This document shows, in pieces, positions 35,421 to 46,802 of a stretch of 64,000 nt of DNA. Within the stretch, counting starts at the first letter, position 1. Each line of letters begins with the position of its first letter. Where the stretch lies: assembly GCA_013398175.1 (NCBI GenBank), contig VZRZ01003909.1:302197-366196 (forward strand), given 5' to 3'. The translations under genes were made by a program, and so were the position numbers. A model generated the notes under the pieces. The model was given only the letters and a program-made list of their open reading frames with translations, was not told the origin of the DNA and searched no databases. This DNA comes from Climacteris rufus. Lineage: Eukaryota > Chordata > Aves > Passeriformes > Climacteridae.

Positions 35421-38400
35421 CTGTAGAAATGAAGCAAATAAATAGCATTATATGATGACCCAGAGTTTACCAGCTGGAGCTCACAGTCATGTGAGGGAAG
35501 GGGGCTGTACTCATTCATATTAGTCAGCAATTTAGTTGTTTTTCCAAATCATCTTCAGCAAATAAGACTTTGCTCTGTAAAGTTGTTCTGCATCTGTCTA
35601 GAAAGGTGCTACAACACCTTTTTAAATGGATAAAAATGAAAGTATTTATGATGCAACTAAACAAAAGGTAGAAGAATGAGTGGGAATAAAGCTGCAGAGA
35701 GCTCAAACCTGAACTTAACACTCAAAATGTTCAACCTAAGCCAGGAGATAATTAATCAGGTACACAGACCTAGACCAAGAGTACTTTAACAATAAGGACA
35801 AAGCCCACCCATCAAAGCCACGGCACAGAAATAAACCCTAAAAAGGGACACATTCTGCAAGATCTGGACTTTCTTTTTTTTTCTTCAGGTAGGTAAAACC
35901 ATTTTTCTTTGAAAATACTTACTATACAAGGCCTGATAATGCTATTTTTATGCTGCACTGAGACACAGCTGAGTATCAGGAGGTATATGTCAAGTTTCAA
36001 TCTGATACAGCACTACATAAAGCCTTCCTCTGAAGAGATGAAAACAGCTTTGTTTCATTTAAGACAAATGCTGGTGTTGAGCAAAACAATTCACTGCTAA
36101 GATTCTTATTTCAAACTGACTGATTTCTCTGACAGAGTAACCAAATAATCAGTGCATCACTTCTAACCTACAGAGCAAATTCTCTGGAAGTGGGCTGAGG
36201 GTTTAATGCACTGTGTTTACATTGGATTTACTGATCCAAGACTGCTCATAATTGTAGAAATTACTGCACTGCAGAAGGCTTGTGAAATAAGGCAATGAGG
36301 TTCCTGCCGTGGAAAAGGAGTTTCATTTCTAAGTCACTGCCTTGGTACTAAACAGATCTGGGTGAATACAACAAGCAAGAGAATTGATCCAAAGAGTCTG
36401 GCTGAGTAACATCCCATGGCACACAGCACTGGTTCAGTGCAGGATATGAATGATCAACTGGGTGCACACCAGCAACTCAAGAACATCATTTTTCAGCGTG
36501 CTCACCATTTCATAGCACCATTCAGAACCACCCAGAACTCTGACATGAGGCTTTTGAGTCTTGTAGGGCAGAATTCCCGTTTGTTACAGCCTCTGGGACC
36601 ACTCTGCAGCACTGCACCCATATGAGATGCAGTTTTGCTCTCTATACAAATCCCTTTCTTGCAGAACTGTTCACTTTCTGTGAAGAACATTCCACATAAA
36701 TACACAATTAAACACTTGATACAATGCACATATTCACAGGCCTGTTAATGCTGATGCTTCTGCAACTTAGGCAGCTCTTGAGTTTCTTTGCTACCTATGA
36801 CATCTTTCTTTTTTCTCCTACATAGAGCCAAATAATACAGTATCCTTTAGATATGAGGAAGCTTGCAGGCAAATTTCAAGCTCTTCACTTTGAGCAGAGA
36901 GATGGAGAATTTCTTCATAACACTGCTGTAATTTAGTTTCCTTCTCAAGAGAAAGGCTGAACAGCCTCTGTGGAGAAGTTCAGAGTAAATAAATAAAATT
37001 AAATGCTTCACTATTCAGCACAGAACATTTCATCCCAAAAACTCTGGAAGAAGCACAGGAACCTGAAAGAGGGTCATCTCCTGGCTTCACCTTTAATTAG
37101 AGTGCAGCATAACTTCTCTGCTTTACAGTGATAAATGGGGTGAGCTGAGGACACACCTCATTAGCAGCCCCTGCATTGTCATATTAAATCAGGCCATTGT
37201 TCCAATGCATGACTAGAACTAAGTCACTTACTTGGCACACTTCAGCCTTCTGGAGGAGAAGCTTCCCAAAGGGTTTGTGAATCTCTCTTGTTATGTTTAA
37301 AATTTTCAGAAATAATCAGTAAAAAAATCACGACAAGGAAATCAGCAGTAAGTAGAGAATAATTTCCAAAATACATAATTCTGATTGTCAGTATTTGAGC
37401 TTCTAAATCAGCCACCAGTGATGTTAGTGAATGTAATAGCATTAAATATATGGATTTTAGCTCTCCGTACTGATTTGCCAGTTAACTCTGTATGCATGCT
37501 TATAAACACTGTGAATGCAACTTTCAAGGGATTTTATGGAGCTAAAATTCCTAATTCTTATCACAAATTTCTCTCTGTCCTAACTTTGCCTCTTAAGGCC
37601 TTCTGACCAGACTTAGAAGTGATCAAAGCATGAGACAGACTTCCAATGACGCTGAAACCTGGGTTTGCATTTCATTAAAAAGAATCAAAATTCAAAATAT
37701 CACAGGGCTGTGTCATCTCTAAATAATGCCTGGCTAAGTTCTGCTCTTTTTAGCACAGAAGGGAAAACAGCATAGTCCTTCAACACTTGCAAAAGACCTT
37801 TGTCCTTTTGCATCCAAAAATTAAGGAAAGGATAGTTCTCTTCCTACTTCAGAAAGTTTCTCCCCCACCATCCCTCATGTGCATGAACTTGTAGGTGTTA
37901 TTACACAACATGAGGGTGGTTTCTGGCATTTACTGGTGGGGTTCTTCCCTTCCAAACTGGCAAGACTGATCCTTCAAGTGATCCTCTATGGAAGCAGAGC
38001 TTTGGAGAAAGTTTTGGACAGAAGCAAAGACTCGAGGAATACAAATCTTACAAAGGAGGCTTTCAAAAACAATGCCAATTTTATCCCCACCCCATCTTGT
38101 ACGACTGTGAACGTCAAACCAGGCTATTGAAAGAAAGAGAAAAGGCTCCCAGCAGCTGTGTAAAATGATGACTGATTGAGAATGGGTTCATAGATCATCT
38201 GCTGTTTTCTCCTTAATGAAGCATCTTACTGGTGCTGACAGTTCCCACTGGGTGAAAATGACATAATATAATTTTACCAGCAGGATGGTGTTTAGTTAAG
38301 TTATGCTGTAGGAATGCATGAAATGGTGAAAGAAACAGATGGAGAGGAGGCAGGGTTTGTCCTTATGTAGCCAAAGAGGAGGTGGCCTTGTACATTTGTC

Positions 38401-38727
38401 CCAAACTCCAAAAAGACCAACAACCTAAATGGAGTGACATCCTCCCCTCACAGCTTTTCCTATTAAAGGTCAACATCTGCTACAGCCCAACAGAAAATAA
38501 CACCTGCAATGGGTTCAAAAATGAGTCCTACACCTTGCAGGAGTGGGGTGTATATCCTTAATATAAGGTGGCAATACTCCAGAGCAACTGTGAGAAGTCA
38601 GCTAAAACGAACATCCTCTCCAAGGAACAGGACACAAAGAGCCCTGCAGGGAAAGCAGGAGTGCACCAGAGCCGTGCTGGGTGTGTGGTGAAGCAGCTCC
38701 CTCATTCCTAGGAGCCCTGGGAAGCAA

Positions 38728-38858
38728 AACAGAATCACAGAAGGTGCTGAGCTGGAAGGAACCCACAAGGATCACTGTGTCCAGCTCCTGGGCATGCACA
38801 GGACAGCCCCAGCAGCCCCACCCTGTGCCTGAGAGCTTGTACAGATGCTTCTTGAAGT
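38728..38858 (-). mobile_element. CR1 LINE 3'-end fragment, minus orientation
   Basis: The plus strand 'cagaatcacagaaggtgctgag', 'ctggaaggaacccacaagga', 'tccagctcctgggcatgcac', 'ccaccctgtgcctgagagct' is the characteristic reverse complement of an avian CR1 3' end. It is moderately diverged, in ADAMTS5 intron 2 and on the same strand as the gene. Confidence 0.85.
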
Positions 38859-39257
38859 CTGGAAATGTCATATTTTTCTTAATATGTAGTCCTAGACTAT
38901 CTGCAGAGGTTCACTGAGTGGACAGCATGCAAAATGACTCTACTCTCATTCATTCTTCACTGGTATTTCAAGCATAAGAAACAAGAAAACAGAAATATCC
39001 ACAACATACAGCAAGTAAACCCCAGCTTTGCTAAAGCACAGACCAAGGTGGCTCTCCTGGCAAAAAGCCACCAATCCCTGTTTATGGACAAGAACTTGAA
39101 CAGCATGTCAAAGCACAGTTCTTTGCACTCCATCTGACCACAGGACACATGCAAAGTGACACAGCACGCTAAAAAATGCTGCAGGCATTGTAATTTGTTT
39201 TCTTAGAAAAGCTCAGCTCAGATGAAGCATGTGTTTTCCAGTGAGGTCATGCCTTTC

Positions 39258-39405
39258 ACCTAATTTCCAGTTGGGAAGACTGGGGTACAAAAGAAGGTCA
39301 AGTGAATTGGCCAAGGTTACCCAGTGAGTCAGTGGCTCTCACGGGATCAGGATTCAGGAAGCTCCTGGCTCAACATTCCTTGGTGTAATCACCAGCCCAT
39401 ACCTT
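39258..39405 (-). mobile_element. Probable MIR-family SINE relic
   Basis: The plus strand reads in order like the reverse complement of a MIR element: 'ggaagactggggtacaaaag', 'ggtcaagtgaattggccaag', 'gttacccagtgagtcagtgg', 'gggatcaggattcaggaagc'. The corresponding MIR landmarks (gaggaaactgaggca, taagtaacttgcccaag, gtcacacagctagtaagtgg, gggattcgaaccca) occur with the same spacing. It is old and diverged. MIR relics predate the mammal-reptile split, so presence in a bird is plausible. A consensus alignment would settle it. Confidence 0.6.
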
Positions 39406-40511
39406 CTGCATTAGCCTCCTGCTCTGCCCTTTGCTCAACTAAGATTGCATGTGGTAACTCTTCCAAAATAAAACCATTTCTTCTGGCATGTGCTGTTTTT
39501 CTAACTCGTGTGAGTCTGTGTCTCCGTCGTCCTGAGAACTTCATGCTGGTATCACTCAGGAATCCTCTTGAAGTAATGGGAATTTTGTATCAAGAATGAT
39601 GGGCCTAAGCAATAACAATTAATAAAGCTGTTGTTTTTTAAATAAAACAGAAGTGATTTGAGTTACACAAGCTTGCAAAAAAATTGCATAGAATATAAAA
39701 CTGGCAATTACTCTTTTTTCATTCTTGAACTTTCCTTCCAGTTTTCTTTTCTTTGACTGCTAACAATCACTTATGAAAGAAAAAAGAATAAAACAAATCC
39801 CTCTCTCTTTTAAATCTCCAGCCCAGAGGCAGTTTTTAATATTTCTGACTTAAAAGAGTCCTTCAGACTCAATGAAACAATAGTCTGGAGTGCAGCTCCT
39901 TCTCAGGAGCAGACAGGAAAAAAAAGCCCCAGACATTCAACCTCCAGTGCTGCAGACTTTACACAAAACAAACCTGTGCTGCAGTGGCTTGTTGGAACAG
40001 ACTTGTGGGAGATCACAGACACATCACCCCTGTCAGACAGGCAGTTCCCAGGAAAGATTCTGCCCAGGAAATGTGGACCAGGCAATCTGAGACCACTGTG
40101 GCCACTCAGACTCAAATAATCATTAAAAGATGTGGCCTTGGAGGTCCACACTGCATCTGCTGCACTAAAGAACAGGGCATGCAAGAGATAAATCTTCATT
40201 TTAATAAGAAAGTGGGAGATGGTGACACCTATTTCACACCTGTTCAACTCAGGGTCACTTAGAAAGAATATAATTCAGAGCATCTGGTAAATGAATGAAC
40301 TCTGTGCGAGTACAGTGCAAGAATGTACAAACTCCATTGCCTGCTGCCTGTTTATTGGGCAATTCTGCCTTCCCCTCTGTGCCAGAAGTGCCTGCCCAAC
40401 AAAAATTCCATGACTATATTGGCAATATCCACCTGCCAAGGAGGAGAGCAATCCCTGCTCAACCCAGCAGCCCAGAAGGCTGGAGGTCCAGGCTGAACAC
40501 TGAACTTTTAG

Positions 40512-40606
40512 GCTCACACAATCAGAGACCACTTGCATTGGAAAAGACCCTTCAGTACAACCACAAACCCAACACTGCCAAATCCACCACTAAGCCATGT
40601 CCTTAA
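40512..40606 (-). mobile_element. CR1 LINE 3'-end relic, minus orientation
   Basis: 'cacaatcagagaccacttgc', 'attggaaaagacccttcagt' and 'acaaacccaacactgccaaa' follow the reverse complement of the CR1 3' tail. Short and diverged, in intron 2. Confidence 0.75.
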
Positions 40607-41767
40607 ACATATTTTTTGATAATGACTGCTGTGAAACATGAGGCAGAACAAAGAGTTTTATAATTTGCTTTAAGCACCATGTCTGCTGCAGGTGGAATGA
40701 TGGTGTATTTTATATAACATGACAAGTTAATAAAGATATTGGTGGGCAAGCCAAGAACGTTTATTCAAAATTTTAACCAGCAACCTTTTAGACAGCTGGT
40801 GTTTGCTTTTTGAAGCATCCACTTAATTTCTGCCCCACCTTCACCTCTTGTGAAAGCTTAGCTTTGACCGCCCATCCTTTCTCTTAATCAAAAGGGGTTC
40901 ATGAAGGCTTAATTCAAGAGCTTTTGCAAACAGAAGTTAAGATAGAACTTTGAAAAAGGTTCAAAGAGAAGGAATCAAGCAATTTTCCTGATGTATGTCA
41001 GCAGAGGAGTGTACTCTCTGAGATTTTTGTTGTTTTAAGAAAGCAAATCTGCCTAATTATGATTACCTGGATATTTGCCTGAACTTCATCTGTCACGAAG
41101 GAAACATTACAGGAGAGTCAGACAACCTCCACTGTTTTTTTCATGTGGCTGTGAGACTCTGTGCCCTTGGCAATGCATCCCCCTTGAAATGAAAGGCTAC
41201 AAAAGATTTGTAGCTGTCAGGTCTGAAGCTTGTCTTTATCTGCTTTATCTTGACAGCCTTGAAATCAAAGGGCTGCATGTTCAGCAGTGGAAAAAAAGAG
41301 ATTGCTGTATTTAGTTACTCCTGAGTGTACACAAAGAGAGCACATGTGGTGAAAGAAGGAGTGGGAGTCTTTTTTGACTCTTCTACGGACATCAAAAGAA
41401 AGACCCCTTTAAATATCACAGACATTGTTCTTGGTTTCATTTTTTACTGAAGAAGGGTCAGAAACATTGTGTGCTGTAAAGAAGACATGGCCTTCTTTCC
41501 ACAGTGGCCTACAACTCCAACACAGGCTCAGGCTCTGAAAAAACAGCTTCAATCCACTCATAATTCTGATATTTTGACGTATTTCAGTGAACCACACATG
41601 CAGAGATGCCAGGAGTGGTACCTCACATCTAAAATGGTTTCTTTACAGAAAATGATGCTCTCTAATACATTTTGCTGATGGTGCTCGTGACACTTTTGTC
41701 CTCAGTGGGGCAGGGGCCACAGAATGATGGCATGCTGAAAAGGATTTGGTATCACACTCGTTATTTA

Positions 41768-41972
41768 ATATATGGAGGAAATTCCTCCCTGTGAGGGTGG
41801 GGAGGCCCTGGCACAGGGTGCCCAGAGAAGCTGTGGCTGCCCCATCTCTGGAAGTGCCCAAGGACAGGTTGGAGCAACCTGGGATAGTGGGAGGTGTCCC
41901 TGCCCGTGGCAGGGGCTGGGACAGGATTATTTTTAGGGCCTCTTCCCACCCAAACCATCCTATGATTCCACG
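41768..41972 (+). mobile_element. CR1 LINE 3' fragment, plus orientation
   Basis: 'ggaaattcctccctgtgagg', 'cacagggtgcccagagaagc', 'tgtggctgccccatctctgg', 'caacctgggatagtgggagg' and 'cccaaaccatcctatgattc' are in the order of a CR1 3' end. It opposes the direction of ADAMTS5 transcription. Confidence 0.9.
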
Positions 41973-42089
41973 GTTTTCTGGTTTAGTTTTGGTGCAGTTT
42001 TAGGCCTTACACAGTGCAGCTGTTGGAGGATGTTGTGATAACTTCACACAACCACAGAAAATGATGCTGAGCAGAGACCTTGCAGAGGC

Positions 42090-42310
42090 ATCCTGTGCAC
42101 CCCTCTGCCCTGGGGCAGGAGCAGGGTCCCTGAGCCACAGCTGTATTCAGCAGCTGGCTCCTGTGAACCTCCCAAGACAGAGCTTCCCCAAGCACTGCAG
42201 TCCCACCCTCAACTGTCCTGCTTAGATCATTTTGGCTAATGCTTAAAGCAAATCTCCCCTGCTGCAGTTTCAGGCCATTACCCCTTGTGCTGTCCCAGGT
42301 GGACATGGGA
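42090..42310 (-). mobile_element. Possible degraded CR1 segment, minus orientation
   Basis: On the minus strand, 'gacagcacaaggggtaatgg' and 'cctgaaactgcagcagggga' match the internal CR1 segment that precedes 'aggctggacatcagg'. The rest is too diverged to align by eye and may include another element. Confidence 0.45.
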
Positions 42311-42782
42311 AATGATTCACTATGTAAATTTCTGCAGTGATTTTTGAAACATATTTGAAAGCTGTTTTTATCCCACCCCTTGGCCTTCCCTCCTCTAAAG
42401 TCACATGTGAAAGATAAAAGAAAACCAATGAACAAAGGTTTAATTAGTTCCACGTAGCAATGCTAAAGCTATAGCCCAAAAATAAAATAGTTGGAAAGCA
42501 CATCAGTAAACTATATTACTCAGGAGGACAGAAGGAGTAATTGCATGCCAGAGTGTTTGTGTAACAGAGAAGCAGGAACATTGCAAAAGGTCAAATGAAC
42601 AGTATCACTGAGAAAAAAAGGCTGTATTGCCTCTTTTTTAAAAAAATAAGTATCTCAAGATTGATGGAAAGAACAAAGACAGATATAATTTAAGCTATTA
42701 GACCCATGTAACTCCCACGGAGCTGAACTGGAGCTTTGCCTGCTAGGAGGCTGCAGGAAGGATGATTTTGTACTTAAGGACT

Positions 42783-42819
42783 AGATCAAAACTCAAGAGA
42801 CTCCAGATCAAAACTCAAG
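42783..42819. repeat. 22-bp tandem duplication
   Basis: The 15-base motif agatcaaaactcaag is repeated exactly at 42783-42797 and 42805-42819, within intron 2. Confidence 0.85.
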
Positions 42820-45600
42820 TTTAATTCCTGGCTTTCCTTGAGACTCCCTCTGTATTTGGGGAAATTTCCTATTGATAAATCAAGCAGTAGCTCCACTTAG
42901 GTCTCCCTGAACTCTTCTCATTTTGCTTTTGTAGATGGCAAACTGTTCAGGGTGGTGGGAAGTCTGTACTGAGGCATGTGGGACTCCAGCAGAAACTTCT
43001 GACCATGACTGTACCTCAAAACACAGCCCCAGGTTGCTAAACAAGGATATATCCCATCACAAAATATGCTAAATTTAATTCAAGCTGATTAATTGTGCCT
43101 GTTGGTCATGCTGGACCATGCTTATCTTCACTTGCTTACAATTCAACACTGTCAAAGCAACAAATCTCTGATCCAAAAGTCCAGAGTATGAGAGTGAAAA
43201 TCTAGTTATTTTTGTTTTCTGGTGGTTATTTTACTAAGGGATATATGGAGAGGCAATATGGCGCTGACCTATGAAAAACACTAAATATATGTTGAGATCA
43301 TGAGCAATCACAGGTTCTTCAATGCTTTCCTCCACATGTCCCCCAGAGCCAGGACGTGCATGAAGTAAGAAAACATCATTTTTTTTACAGACAAAAGGCT
43401 TGGAGAATGCCTACACGCTGTGCCTAAGCCAGCTCAGCCAGCTCTGCAGAGCTGTGGAGGTGTAGCTGAAGGAGTTGCTAGAAGTAAAAAAAAGCATCCA
43501 TATGCCACAACATGGTGATGAACTGATGATTTCAAGCAAGAATCCAGGGGGTTATTTCTGTGAAAATGAAGCTGCTGCTGTCCCAGCTAATAGCAGCATG
43601 TGCCCTGCTAGGAAATAACCAGATAGGGATTTACTGTTAGTGTCTGGGTGTCTTGGCAAGCTATGATTTAAAAATAACAGTTATGGTATTAGCACTGCTC
43701 CCCTGTATTCTGAGAAGAAACTGGATTATCACATTCCAAGTTACAAGGTTTCTTTCTGGTTTTTGCTGCATTATCCTCACTTTTTTGCATTTGACATTGG
43801 AGACAAGCTATTACTGATTTTCCTACATACAAGTAGGACAAGATTCAGGTCCTACGTTATCAAACATTTTAAAGAGATCTCCACTTCTTACTGTCAGCTA
43901 ATCAGTTGCTCCAAGAATTTGGTTGCATCTCTTTCTTTCTGTGCTCTGCTTTACAGGTCTTTGGAGATTCTGCCTGTTATTGCTGCTCATTCATTCTCTA
44001 CCCCTCAAGAACCACTAGTCAAATCCATCTATTTGATCTGAGAGAAATAAAGCAAACACCTCACACACGATGTGGCAGAAACCCTGGCAACAGAAGCTGC
44101 AGGTTTATTCTGTAGCAAGATTTTTGGCTTCCTATGCACAGATCCAACCTGAGCCCCTGGGCTGTGCATCATCCTCTTGGGTTGAGCAGTTCAGTTTACT
44201 TTGGTTGCCTTCCAGAGAAAGAATCTGAGCCTGGAAAATGCTCTTGGATCCTTCAAGGGGGAAACAAGAGCATTCAGATCCCCCTGGAAGTCACAGGGAG
44301 GACACTGTGAGGATCAAGGCCACGTTGATGCTGCTGCATCTGCTCCCCATGCATGAGCAGCAAGGTTTTCTAAAAAACTGCAGTGACTCTGATTCACTCA
44401 CCTTGACCTTCCTGCTGACAGAAAAGAACCATCTTAGGCTCAGAGCATCTCCTCTGACTGAGGAACGAAGCCACTGTAAAATTAAGCTACACCCTGCCCA
44501 CAGGAAAGGGGGAACTTGGAGATTTCTGGATTGTAGGAAGAAATCTGGTCTCCAAATAAAATAAAGCAAGGTTTCCCCCAAAGTGCTTAACTAAAGGGTA
44601 TCCATGCCACACTTTCATTTTTCATCCTTTTTTGACCTTTGATTTAATTTAAGTACTCAAGCAATTTTAGCTGTGTTTTCTTCTCAGCTTCTCCCACTTC
44701 AGGCCACACACACAAAGATCATTCTGTGACTTGACACCCCTCCTTTCTTAAAAACTTTTGGTGAGGAGGAAAAAAAAGGATGTTATTTTAAACAGCCTCA
44801 AACTAGAGGTTTTATGTCCATTAGGGTTTGTATTTATTCATTTCAATTCATGCCTTTTTTACATTGAAAATTATAGTTTTTACAGATTCCTGTAAATGCC
44901 TAGGTATGAAAATGGCCTTTCTCCAAAATGTGCTTCTAGATCACTAAAAATAATTCACTTTTGCTTATATTTTCTTTGTGTGGAATTCAAGGTAACAATG
45001 TGAGCGTTTATTGCTCATCCCTGTCTTTATTGATCTATGTTCTTTCATTTTTTAACCTACCCAAAAACGTATTTACTGCTGATAAAATGGCAGTCAGGAT
45101 ATTTCTCTCTTCTTCACACACCAGATACATCAATACTGGCATTGCAAGAAGGTTCCTCATCCAGCCCTGCCCACTGACCCTCAGCAGAGGAATCACTTCT
45201 GGGTGCAAGGGGACACAAGCAGTGTCCCCAGCACTCTGGCTTTGAATGACAGGCTAAGTTTGCAATCTAACTCATCCCAGGTCTAGCCCAGGTTTGTGAT
45301 GGCTCATTCACAGCATGCACGATCACATCCCATGTGAATCTGTATTTGTACACCGCTGTAGCTGTCTCCAAATGCACTGAACTGGTGATTGCAGAGGAGT
45401 TTTTCTTTTGTTGTTACATTATTAAAATGGAACTTCTGTTTTGGGGACTCATCCTGCCACGATATTTTATGTTTTCATCCAAAGCAGGATCCCTTCTGCA
45501 GCCACAAGTGATGTGATTCCTTTGTAGAGCCGTAAGAGGAGCACGGTTAGGATCACTTGTCACTAAAGAGTCACTTTACATTCTTGGTGACTTCTATTTT

Positions 45601-45646
45601 CTGAGCCACTTAAATATATATATATATATATATTTAAGGCACTCAG
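45601..45646. repeat. AT-rich palindrome around an (AT)n microsatellite
   Basis: A perfect 30-bp palindrome from cttaaat to atttaag (45609-45638) has an alternating AT core. Imperfect arms extend it to ctgag (45601) and ctcag (45646). It can form a cruciform and will be length-variable. Confidence 0.9.
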
Positions 45647-45855
45647 ATCTCAGGCTCTACCTTCAAGCTACTTGAAAATGGAACCACTGCAATGATACTC
45701 CCAAAGCAAACTTTCCTTTGGTTTGGCACAAGGTACAAGGCAATTCAGCAACTGGCTCTCTCTGAAAGTTCTCCTTTCCTTGTTATTTCCTTCCAAGAAT
45801 ATTAAAAAAGCAAGAAAAAGGGGAAAAAAAAAAATTGTCCACTTTGAAATTGCTA

Positions 45856-45884
45856 GTCACTCCCCAAAGAGTCACTCCCCAAAG
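45856..45884. repeat. 15-bp tandem duplication
   Basis: gtcactccccaaag is repeated head to tail at 45856 and 45871, within intron 2. Confidence 0.85.
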
Positions 45885-46669
45885 TGAACAGTCCTTATAG
45901 CAAATGTATTTCCAGTGAACACAGTTCACAAAACATCAGTAAATTAAACAAGATCAAGATGGCAGCAGTCTCTCTGAAGGAATATATCACGACAGATGTA
46001 ATATCCAGACCACAAACTTTCTTCTGTCACTAATTCTATCTTAAATCCTTCTGAAGGGTACATGCAAGACTCCTAATTTAATTGCTGTCCACTGAGGTGG
46101 AAACTGAAACAAAGTTAAACAGCTTTTTTGACCAAACCCTTATCACCTAAATACTGTATCACTTATTACAGGATCCATATTAATACCAGAAAGGTAGAGT
46201 TTTCATCCACTTGGAAAAATATTGGAATTATGCTATTTTTTTTCCACAAAAGCCTTGCTCTGCAGGTAATACAACAAAAAAAAGCTTCTAATTGTAGAGC
46301 ATGCAACCAGTTCAAAAAAAGCGAGTTATTTTCCAAGAGATAAATGCACACAAATTACAACAGATGGGCCAAACGCTTTCTCAGGAGGGACATGCAGTGA
46401 CATCTTTGGGCAGTAGCAGCAGCCTTTGAATTTTCACTTCAAGTGCTGCTTAGAAGCAGCCCTGTCAGGGAGGAACCACCTCCTGCGAGCCTTCCCCTGC
46501 CTTCGGATCCCTTATTAGTTAACCCTGAAGTGCAGGTGTCCGCAGCCCTAATCCCCAGGCGGGGCCGCGCACCGGGGGAAACGTGGAATGAATTGCAGCC
46601 TATTTGGGTTCCCGAGGCAGCTGCTGGGAGTGTTTGCCTTGGCCGGGGAACAGGAGAGGCCCCGCGTAC

Positions 46670-46802
46670 CGATTTCGTGCGCCACGGTGAAGGCCGCGTG
46701 CAGGCCGTCGTCCTCGATCACCGCGCAGCTGCGCTCGGGGGAGCAGATGGTCCCGACGTCTGCCATGCCCAGGGTGTCACAGGAATGATGCCCACATAAA
46801 TC
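46670..46802 (-). CDS. ADAMTS5: ADAMTS5 exon 2: catalytic domain with HEIG of the zinc motif
   Basis: The acceptor is TAG at 46805-46803. The exon starts in phase 0 with DLCGHHSCDTLGMADVGTIC, then SPERSCAVIEDDGLHAAFTV and AHEI, and ends G|GTACGC (phase 1). It supplies the first zinc-binding His and the catalytic Glu of HEIGH; the remaining ligands come from exon 3. The exon is 133 bases. A very long T-rich tract lies upstream of the acceptor on the minus strand. Protein sequence is practically identical to the human one as I recall it. Confidence 0.97.

Larger units (their letters stand above)
35421..46669 (-). other. ADAMTS5: ADAMTS5 intron 2
   Basis: The largest intron, 11.2 kb, phase 1, with donor ATCG|GTACGC and acceptor TACAG|GCCACT. 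It holds most of the repeats in the gene: CR1 relics at about 38728, 40512, 41768 and probably 42090, a MIR-like relic at about 39258-39405, an AT palindrome at 45601-45646, and short tandem duplications at 42783-42819 and 45856-45884. A CpG-rich shoulder flanks exon 2 at 46480-46669. Confidence 0.93.

Noticed and set aside
46443..46799. Plus-strand 118-residue frame
   Set aside because: Antisense to ADAMTS5 exon 2 and its CpG-rich shoulder.
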